A stretch of 5,035 nt of DNA from JBOGFC01 sp050742155 (GTDB lineage Bacteria; Actinomycetota; Acidimicrobiia; Spongiisociales; JALYHC01): NCBI GenBank assembly GCA_050742155.1, contig JBOGFC010000152.1, forward strand, positions 1 to 5,035. The letters are read 5' to 3'. This document shows positions 1 through 4,595 of this stretch, piece by piece. How positions within the stretch are numbered: position 1 is the first letter of the stretch; each line of letters starts with the position of its first letter. The notes under the pieces are model-generated. The model did not search any database and was not told where the DNA came from. It was given only the letters and a program-made list of their open reading frames with translations. The position numbers were made by a program, and so were the translations under genes.

Positions 1-76
1 CACCGGTGGTGCGTCGAGGACGAGGACGCAGCCGACGGCGGTCCTGGCCGCCCTGAACGCGGCAAACGTTGCGTGA
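1..76 (+). CDS. C-terminal end of an unidentified plus-strand gene (partial)
   Basis: An open frame enters from the left edge (first full codon at base 2) and ends at TGA 74-76. The visible tail ends in TAVLAALNAANVA, an alanine-rich, helix-like C-terminus, and its third codon positions are mostly G or C, as expected of a real gene in this genome. It would converge on the lipoprotein gene with only about 7 bp between the two stops. Only 24 residues are visible, so no family can be named. A competing reading exists on the minus strand: a GTG at 84-82 overlapping the lipoprotein TAG stop by one base would open a frame to the left edge, starting MPRHATFAAFRAA. Codon bias does not separate the two. 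Confidence 0.35.
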   Translation, partial: TGGASRTRTQPTAVLAALNAANVA

Positions 77-83
77 CGGGGCA

Positions 84-1598
84 CTAGCCGGCGGGCTCGA
101 GAGCCTGCTCGTTGAAGCGGCTCCCGGCGTTCCAGAGCATCCACCCGAGCCCCCGGGCGTCGGCCTGCTCGATCTGGCTGCGGATCTGGGCCGGCCCGTA
201 GGAGATGCCCGGACCGAGCGAGAAGGCCTGCAGCCAGGGCCGCATGATGGTGATGCCGGCCATCCGGTCCAGCCCATCGTCGATGGCCCGGCCCACCACC
301 TCGGCCGGATGATCGTTGGGCAGGTCGAAGCCATACCAGCCTTGGCGGTAGTGGCTGGGATAGACCATCGGGCTGATCACGTCCACCGACTCCGACACCG
401 TCTCCACTTGCTGTCCGATAGTGCCTTCATCCACCGCTGCGGTGACGAACCCGAAGATATCGGCCGCCAGGACGCATCCCCCGGCGTGGAGGGCCTCCCG
501 CGCCCGGCGCAGGAACGAGGAGATGGTGGCCGTTCGCACCTCGGCGTTGTAGCCCCCGTCGAAGCGAGCCCGCGCCAGCGGCCCGTCGGTGGGGAAGCGG
601 ACGTAGTCGAACTGAATCTCATCGAAGCCCAGCCCGCAGGCCTCTTCGGCCAGGGCTATCAGATAGTCCTGGGCGACGGGATCGGTGGGGTCCAACCAGG
701 CCCGACCGGCATCGCTCCGCCAGGGGGCATCCCGGCCCGTGTCCCAGACGGCCAGCTCCGGATGAGCCAGGGCGACCACCGGGTCTTCGAAGGCCACCAG
801 CCGGGCGATCGCATAGAGGTCCTCCTCCTCGAGGCCCGCCAGGAGCTCGGAGAGCTCGAAGGCCGGCCTGACGGCACCGGCCTCCCGGGCGAGTGGCACC
901 TGTGAGTCATAAAAAACTGCCCCGGAGGAGTCCTTGACGTCCACCACCATCGCGTTGATCTCGGTGCGCCGAGCCTCGCCGAGCAACTCGGCCCAGAGGG
1001 CCTCATCGGCCGCCGCCCGGCCGTTGGCGTAGAGGGCCCGCACGACCCGCGGCTCGAGCACCACCTCGACCCCCTCCCCCGTCCCCTCCCCCGCCCAGGT
1101 GATCGTGGAGGGCAGCCAGGCCGGCCGCTCCACCCGCAGCTCTCCCGGCACCGCCCTGATCAGCTTGAACCGCCCATTGGTATCGGAGGCTGCCTCCACC
1201 TCCCCGAGCCGCACCGAGGCTCCCGGTACCGGACGGCCGGCCGGGTCGACGATGCGGCCGGACAGCACCACCGGGTAGAGCTCCAAGCGATAGATGGCGT
1301 CGTCCGGGAAGGCCTCGACCTCCCACTGGCCGGGCAGGAAACCTGGTGCCTGGGCGGCCACGTGCAGTGGGGGCCGCTTCCACTCGGCCAGCACGGTTCC
1401 GGCCCCGTCCGTGGTCAGGGACTCCTCACCGATCAGCACTTCGGCCTGGGTGATCGGCACACCGCTGGGATCCACCACGGTCACCACCAGGAGGGGGTCA
1501 GGGGGCCGCACGGCCTCCCCCACCACCAACAGGGAGGGACCGCCACAGGCGGTGGTAAGAACCGCCAGGGCCAGGGCGTAGCAGGAGACTCTCGACAC
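84..1598 (-). CDS. Predicted lipoprotein with two carboxypeptidase-regulatory-like repeats and a DUF4015/GHL-type putative glycoside hydrolase domain
   Basis: A 504-residue protein. Residues 1-18 are a signal peptide with a permissive lipobox, LTTAC, putting the lipidated cysteine at 18, so it is probably anchored outside the membrane. Residues about 35-109 and 110-185 are two beta-sandwich repeats of the carboxypeptidase-regulatory-like type; each opens with a VxDPxGxPxxxAxV pattern (VVDPSGVPITQAEV, IVDPAGRPVPGASV). From about 187 to the end is a TIM-barrel domain of the DUF4015 (COG1306) type. Its marks are INAMVVDVKDSSG (214-226), FDEIQFDYVRFPTDG (325-339) with acidic residues D326, E327 and D331 on a barrel strand, ISPMVYPSHY (408-417) and GWMLWNAGS (485-493). 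The fold suggests action on polysaccharide or cell-wall glycan; the substrate is unknown. GTG 1598 is the only usable start before an upstream in-frame stop at 1650-1652. It lacks a Shine-Dalgarno site, and the promoter candidate places the transcript start almost on it. Family identity is firm; enzymatic activity is inferred. Confidence 0.88.
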   Translation of the reverse strand: MSRVSCYALALAVLTTACGGPSLLVVGEAVRPPDPLLVVTVVDPSGVPITQAEVLIGEESLTTDGAGTVLAEWKRPPLHVAAQAPGFLPGQWEVEAFPDDAIYRLELYPVVLSGRIVDPAGRPVPGASVRLGEVEAASDTNGRFKLIRAVPGELRVERPAWLPSTITWAGEGTGEGVEVVLEPRVVRALYANGRAAADEALWAELLGEARRTEINAMVVDVKDSSGAVFYDSQVPLAREAGAVRPAFELSELLAGLEEEDLYAIARLVAFEDPVVALAHPELAVWDTGRDAPWRSDAGRAWLDPTDPVAQDYLIALAEEACGLGFDEIQFDYVRFPTDGPLARARFDGGYNAEVRTATISSFLRRAREALHAGGCVLAADIFGFVTAAVDEGTIGQQVETVSESVDVISPMVYPSHYRQGWYGFDLPNDHPAEVVGRAIDDGLDRMAGITIMRPWLQAFSLGPGISYGPAQIRSQIEQADARGLGWMLWNAGSRFNEQALEPAG

Positions 1599-1606
1599 GA
1601 GCGGCC

Positions 1607-1635
1607 AGTATCGCCGATCAGCAAGGCTTTTCCAA
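1607..1635 (-). promoter_or_regulatory. Promoter candidate for the lipoprotein gene
   Basis: On the minus strand, TTGGAA (1635-1630) and GATACT (1612-1607) are separated by exactly 17 bp and match the housekeeping -35 and -10 hexamers at four of six positions each. Transcription would begin near 1600, within a few bases of GTG 1598. The message would therefore be leaderless or nearly so, which agrees with the missing ribosome binding site. Based on hexamer matching only. Confidence 0.45.
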
Positions 1636-1646
1636 CGTGTTTCCAG

Positions 1647-1676
1647 TTGTCACCAGGGCGCATTCCGTGATACGTT
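1647..1676 (+). promoter_or_regulatory. Promoter candidate for the sigma factor gene, with extended -10
   Basis: TTGTCA (1647-1652) matches five of six -35 positions. After 18 bp comes TACGTT (1671-1676), which fits the relaxed actinobacterial -10 form TAnnnT and is preceded by TG one base upstream (TGATACGTT), an extended -10. Transcription would start near 1683. That is downstream of ATG 1680 and upstream of the Shine-Dalgarno sequence at 1688, so this site helps decide the sigma gene start. Confidence 0.5.
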
Positions 1677-1687
1677 CCCATGCGCTT

Positions 1688-1693
1688 AGGAGA
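1688..1693 (+). promoter_or_regulatory. Ribosome binding site that decides the sigma factor start
   Basis: AGGAGA lies 10 bases before GTG 1704. No purine-rich sequence is found at the right distance before the in-frame ATG at 1680, where the preceding bases are ACGTTCCC. This favours GTG 1704. Confidence 0.6.
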
Positions 1694-1703
1694 GCGGGTA
1701 GCT

Positions 1704-2627
1704 GTGAAGCGGGACGCGGTGCCGGTATCGGATACGGTCGGCATCTACCTCGAAGAAGCCTCCATGCACAGCCTCCTCACCGCCGAGGACGAGGTGCGCC
1801 TGGCCCGGGCGATGGAGGCGGGCCGCAAGGCCCAGCAGCGCATGGAGAGCTCGCCCGACCTGGATCCCGCCGAGCGGGCCAGGCTGCACCGCTACATCCA
1901 CGAAGGCGACGAGGCCAAGATGCAGTTCATCCGGGCCAACCTCCGCCTGGTCATCTCGATCGCCAAACGCTACGCGGGACGGGGCCTCGACCTGCTCGAC
2001 CTGATCCAGGAGGGGAACCTGGGATTGATCAGGGCGGTCGAGAAGTTCGACTGGCGCAAGGGGTTCAAGTTCTCCACCTACGCCACCTGGTGGATCCGCC
2101 AGGCCATCACGCGGGGGCTGGGCAACCAGGCCCGCACCATCCGCCTGCCGGTCCACATGGTCGACGTGGTGCGCACCGTGCAAGACACCCAGCAGGCCCT
2201 GGCCGAGGAGCTACGGAGACCGCCCACCATCGCCGAGATCGCCGAGGCGAGCGGGCTCGACGAGGAGCGTGTCGAGGCGGCGCTGGAGGCTCCCGCCGAC
2301 ACCGTCTCGCTGGACCGTCCGGTCGGCCAGGATGGAGATGCCCAGCTCCAGGACTTCGTCGAGGACGAACAGGCCCCCGATCCCTTCCGGATGGCCACCG
2401 AGGCGTTGCGCCGCCAGCACCTCACCGCCGCCCTCTCCATCCTGGACGACCAAGAGCAGCAGGTCGTGCTGCTTCGCTTCGGCCTGGACGGCGGGGGGGC
2501 GAGGACGCTCTCGGACGTGGGCAAGATCTTCAACCTCACCCGAGAGCGCATCCGGCAGATCGAGGGGCGGGCGCTGGCCAAGCTGCGCCACCCCTCCTCC
2601 TCGTTCGACCTGGAGTCGCTGCTGTAG
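1704..2627 (+). CDS. RNA polymerase sigma-70 family factor, RpoD/SigA-like (primary or group 2)
   Basis: A 307-residue sigma factor with all DNA-binding regions and no long acidic region 1.1. Region 1.2 is at about 9-40 (DTVGIYLEE). Region 2 is at 76-153: ANLRLVISIAKRY (78-90) for core binding, then FSTYATWWIRQAI (123-135), the aromatic -10 melting and recognition helix, and RTIRLPVHMV (144-153). Region 3 is at about 155-235. Region 4 ends in a helix-turn-helix at 268-296 with TRERIRQIE (279-287), which reads the -35. The match to RpoD is close, so it should recognise TTGACA/TATAAT-type promoters. The short N-terminus and a substituted GLGNQ (138-142), where RpoD usually has SIADQ or AMADQ, suggest a group 2 paralogue used in stress or stationary phase rather than the essential factor; that is inference. 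Starting at ATG 1680 would add eight residues but fits the promoter and ribosome site poorly. An inverted repeat follows the stop within 10 bp. Confidence 0.93.
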   Translation: MKRDAVPVSDTVGIYLEEASMHSLLTAEDEVRLARAMEAGRKAQQRMESSPDLDPAERARLHRYIHEGDEAKMQFIRANLRLVISIAKRYAGRGLDLLDLIQEGNLGLIRAVEKFDWRKGFKFSTYATWWIRQAITRGLGNQARTIRLPVHMVDVVRTVQDTQQALAEELRRPPTIAEIAEASGLDEERVEAALEAPADTVSLDRPVGQDGDAQLQDFVEDEQAPDPFRMATEALRRQHLTAALSILDDQEQQVVLLRFGLDGGGARTLSDVGKIFNLTRERIRQIEGRALAKLRHPSSSFDLESLL

Positions 2628-2635
2628 GGGAACCC

Positions 2636-2685
2636 GTTCTTGCGTGAGTTACGGACCGCCGGCGAGCTATTACTCACGCAAGAAC
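2636..2685. terminator. Perfect 14-bp inverted repeat, probable bidirectional terminator
   Basis: GTTCTTGCGTGAGT (2636-2649) is repeated exactly in inverted form as ACTCACGCAAGAAC (2672-2685) around a 22-base loop. The loop itself contains the 8-base palindrome CGCCGGCG (2657-2664). It begins 9 bp after the sigma stop and lies 130 bp beyond the mazF-like stop on the other strand, between converging genes. Neither side has a T-run, so it is not a classical intrinsic terminator; T-poor hairpins are often accepted as terminators in high-GC bacteria. A 7-base direct repeat, GAACCCG, touches each arm (2630-2636, 2682-2688). Alternatively it is a protein-binding site or the trace of a small mobile element. 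Confidence 0.6.
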
Positions 2686-2815
2686 CCGGTGTTTGGTCCT
2701 ACCCGAACGCTCTGGATTCGGCAATGGCCGCTCCTTCCACTATCTGGGAGTAAGACGACACGAGGCCCTGGATCTCGAAACCTCTTCGCAGGTGAAGGCC
2801 CGGTGTGAGTCCGCC
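2686..2815. other. Intergenic stretch between converging genes, no recognisable gene
   Basis: About 130 bp separate the inverted repeat from the mazF-like stop codon. The short open frames here overlap one another on both strands and have no family look. A segment near 2791-2813 (GGTGAAGGCCCGGTGTGAGT and the bases after it) looks vaguely like structured RNA but lacks the conserved companion elements of known riboswitches. Nothing can be assigned. Confidence 0.4.
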
Positions 2816-3124
2816 CTAACAATCGGCGAGCGCGCCGAGCTTTCGACAGATCTCGGCTCGCGGGTGTTGCAGGGATCCGATGCGTTCGGTGAGGAACACC
2901 TTGCGAAGAGGCTGGAGGTTGTCGAACGAGGCGGCACACGGCATTGACATGCCCTGCTCAGCGTCCAGGGCAATCTCGGTCGGAATCCCACGAATGGTGC
3001 GAGTGACCGGAGCCACCACGATCCAGGTGAGCACCGGCACTGCCTCGGTCCGCGTCACAACCAGAACAGGCCTCCGCTTGTCCTCGGCTTCCGCCCACCA
3101 GATGTCGCCCTGTGCGGGCGTCAC
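2816..3124 (-). CDS. mazF-like: MazF/PemK-family toxin, mRNA interferase of a type II toxin-antitoxin pair
   Basis: A 102-residue endoribonuclease toxin expected to cleave RNA at short specific sequences when free of its antitoxin. The family pattern is clear: GDIWW (6-10) and RRPVLVV (17-23) in the first strands, IVVAPVTRTIRGIPTEI (35-51), then FDNLQPLRKVFLTERIGSL near the C-terminus. By alignment to known MazF proteins, R18 and T41 are the probable catalytic arginine and threonine. Length is normal for the family. The start is GTG 3124-3122, whose GTGA overlaps the antitoxin TGA by 4 bp, indicating translational coupling; no good Shine-Dalgarno site is seen. The open frame continues upstream to 3397, but that part is an arginine-rich shadow of the antitoxin gene. 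Cleavage specificity cannot be predicted from sequence alone. Confidence 0.88.
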   Translation of the reverse strand: MTPAQGDIWWAEAEDKRRPVLVVTRTEAVPVLTWIVVAPVTRTIRGIPTEIALDAEQGMSMPCAASFDNLQPLRKVFLTERIGSLQHPRAEICRKLGALADC

Positions 3125-3369
3125 CACGGTTCTTCGCCGATCATGCGGACAGTGGCCTCGTCGGCCCAGCCGACCTCCCCTTCGGTTTGAGGGTGCTCCT
3201 GGTAGCCGCGGATGATCGCCTCGGCGGTCCTGCGCCGACGGTGCTGATCGATAAGCACCTGGAGTCCCCGTCGAACGGCGTCCGACCGGGACTCGACCAC
3301 GCCTTCGGCGACGAGTTCGTCGATGAGAGAGGCGAGGTCGTCGTCGATTCTGGTCACGAGCTGGGTCAT
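3121..3369 (-). CDS. Ribbon-helix-helix antitoxin, partner of the MazF-like toxin
   Basis: An 82-residue protein. Residues 1-46 form a ribbon-helix-helix DNA-binding domain: QLVTRIDDDL is the strand that would pair in the dimer and read the operator, followed by two helices ending in SRSDAVRRGLQVLIDQH. The rest (about 47-82, ending EATVRMIGEEPW) is acidic and would wrap the toxin and block it. It is the first gene of the operon, the usual antitoxin-first order, and overlaps the toxin by 4 bp. The start is ATG 3369-3367; no ribosome binding site is seen before it. A perfect 14-bp palindrome 18 bp upstream is a likely binding site for autorepression. It is named by domain, because MazF toxins pair with several antitoxin folds. 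Confidence 0.85.
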   Translation of the reverse strand: MTQLVTRIDDDLASLIDELVAEGVVESRSDAVRRGLQVLIDQHRRRRTAEAIIRGYQEHPQTEGEVGWADEATVRMIGEEPW

Positions 3370-3380
3370 ATGGTGAGCCG

Positions 3381-3410
3381 AGCATATCGCAATGCATTGC
3401 GTCCTGTATA
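3381..3410 (-). promoter_or_regulatory. Promoter candidate of the toxin-antitoxin operon
   Basis: On the minus strand, TATACA (3410-3405, weak -35) and TATGCT (3386-3381, TAnnnT-type -10) are 18 bp apart, placing transcription start near 3374, just before ATG 3369. An alternative uses TATACA itself as the -10, with a start near 3398. In either case the 14-bp palindrome lies inside or next to the promoter. The segment is more AT-rich than its surroundings. Confidence 0.4.
3388..3401. promoter_or_regulatory. Palindromic operator of the toxin-antitoxin operon
   Basis: CGCAATGCATTGCG is a perfect 14-base palindrome located between the proposed -35 and -10. Its position and two-fold symmetry are what is expected for a dimeric ribbon-helix-helix antitoxin that represses its own operon. 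GATATC-type sequence flanks it nearby (3384-3389 and 3413-3418) and may belong to a larger binding region. Binding by this antitoxin is inferred from position and symmetry. Confidence 0.6.
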
Positions 3411-3478
3411 AAGATATCGGCTCCCGGGTTGGACCAGGAAGGGATTCAGGGAGGTGTACTGCTCATGAACAGGCACGG

Positions 3479-4270
3479 TTACCGGAAGGCTGCTGTGAGT
3501 TCTGCCTCGGTGATGGCGTTGGTGGCGTAGGACGAGGTGCCGTGGTCGAGGAGTTCCCGTGCGGCTCTCTTGAGCGTGTCGAACGCGGCTCGGGTGAGAG
3601 CGCCGCCGGTCGACACTCGACGGACGCCGACCGATGCCAGCTCGCTGACCGACGGGGCGTCCGGGCGGGCCAAGACGTTCACGGGTATACGCACCTCTTG
3701 GACCACCCGGGCGATGTCGTCGAGGTCGATGAGACCCGGGGCGTAGACGACGTCGGCGCCCGCATCCCGGTAGGCAGAAAGGCGGCTGATGGTGTCGTCG
3801 AGGTCGTCGATGCCGTAGAGGTGGTTCTCGGCCCGGGCGGTGAGCACGAGCCCGGTCTGCCGGGCGGCCTGGGCGGCGGCGGCCACCCGTTCCGTTGCCC
3901 GGTCGGTGGGATCGATGCGGCCCGTGGCCGGGTCGTAGTCTTCGATGGAGCAGCCGGCGGCGCTGGTGTTGGCGATCAGGCGAACGGTTTCAGCAACTCC
4001 GTTGGCGTCGTCGGCGAAGCAGCGCTCGGCGTCGACGTTGATCGGCACATCCACTGCGGTGACAAGCGCCTCCGCATGGGCGAGAAGCTCGTCGCGGGTC
4101 ACGCTCTGGTCGGGGCGACCGAGGGTTGCGGCGTGGCCCGAACTGGTGGTGGCCAGCGCGGGGAACCCCAGCGAGGCGAGGAAGCGCGCCGAGCCCACAT
4201 CCCAGGGATTCGGCATGACAAAGATCCCGTCGCCGTGTAGGGCACGGAAGCGGCCGGTCTGCTCCCTCAT
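3479..4270 (-). CDS. Isocitrate lyase/PEP mutase superfamily protein (COG2513-like)
   Basis: A 263-residue TIM-barrel enzyme of the ICL/PEPM superfamily, which makes or breaks C-C or P-C bonds next to a 2-oxo acid using Mg2+. Conserved sites are visible: PNPWDVGSARFLASLG (20-35), TTSSGHAATLG (41-51, oxo-acid binding), NVDAE (78-82, metal-binding acidic residues), IEDYDPATGRIDP (109-121, E110 and D111), TARAENHLYG (144-153) and VVYAPGL (174-180). The KKCGH catalytic-cysteine motif of isocitrate and methylisocitrate lyases is absent, so it is more likely one of the many PEPM-like proteins of unknown substrate (phosphonopyruvate, oxaloacetate or a related acid). Length is normal for this group. 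ATG 4270-4268 overlaps the stop of the cyclase remnant as ATGA, and there is no clear Shine-Dalgarno site, so translation was probably coupled to the upstream gene. No phosphonate gene is seen nearby. Confidence 0.88.
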   Translation of the reverse strand: MREQTGRFRALHGDGIFVMPNPWDVGSARFLASLGFPALATTSSGHAATLGRPDQSVTRDELLAHAEALVTAVDVPINVDAERCFADDANGVAETVRLIANTSAAGCSIEDYDPATGRIDPTDRATERVAAAAQAARQTGLVLTARAENHLYGIDDLDDTISRLSAYRDAGADVVYAPGLIDLDDIARVVQEVRIPVNVLARPDAPSVSELASVGVRRVSTGGALTRAAFDTLKRAARELLDHGTSSYATNAITEAELTAAFR

Positions 4271-4587
4271 CGGACGCTCAGCCCGGCGGAGCGTCTTGTC
4301 CTTGGAACGACATCCATCGGCTCAACCCGGCCCTTGAGCTGAAGATGCCGTCGCTCCAGGTCCTCCGGCGTCAGATCCGCCGCCTGCGCCCCCGCGTGGC
4401 TCACCAGCAGCTCGCCAGGACCCGCTGCAGTACCGAGCCGGGCCCCGACGTTCGTCGCGTCACCCACCGCCGTGAAGTCGTGGACCTCGCCCGAGCCCAC
4501 CACTCCCACATAGGCGAACCCGGTGTGCACGCCTATACCCACCGGAATCCGCAGCTCGGCGGTGGCCCGATTCCAGGTCTTTACGAA
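4267..4587 (-). pseudogene. C-terminal remnant of a class III adenylate/guanylate cyclase
   Basis: About 107 codons encode the last part of a class III nucleotide cyclase domain: IPVGIGVHTGFAYVGVVGSG, then DFTAVGDATNVGARL, ELLVSHAG and LQLKGRVEPMDVV, ending GLSVR at TGA 4269-4267. The Asn and Arg of NVGAR, which act in the transition state, are kept. The first half of the domain, with the metal-binding aspartates and the base-recognising lysine, is missing. Upstream of about 4587 the frame stays open to 4839, but the peptide (SRAAHITAKAHVRRIGVPD and so on) is unrelated to a cyclase and looks like non-coding sequence read through. The remnant cannot be catalytically active. The cut is abrupt, as from an insertion or deletion. 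It overlaps the next gene by 4 bp. Confidence 0.75.
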
Positions 4588-4595
4588 CGGTCTTT
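4576..4595. repeat. Short direct repeat at the cyclase break
   Basis: GGTCTTT occurs at 4576-4582 and 4589-4595, six bases apart, right where cyclase similarity ends. It could be a target duplication or a recombination scar, or chance; seven bases is short. Confidence 0.3.

Noticed and set aside
69..905. A 278-codon plus-strand open frame opposite the lipoprotein gene
   Set aside because: It is antisense to a gene with clear domains and is proline-, glycine- and arginine-rich with no family features, which is typical of a GC-rich shadow frame.
2791..2815. Cobalamin-riboswitch-like string GGTGAAGGCCCGGTGTGAGT
   Set aside because: The conserved CCCGCNACTG element and the upstream B12-box context are missing, and no gene follows on that strand.
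2816..3397. A 193-codon open frame containing the toxin
   Set aside because: Its first 91 codons overlap the antitoxin in another frame and encode arginine-rich shadow sequence. Toxin similarity begins at GTG 3124.
3392..4240. A 282-codon plus-strand open frame opposite the ICL/PEPM gene
   Set aside because: It is glycine- and valine-rich shadow sequence, while the minus strand holds well-conserved enzyme motifs.
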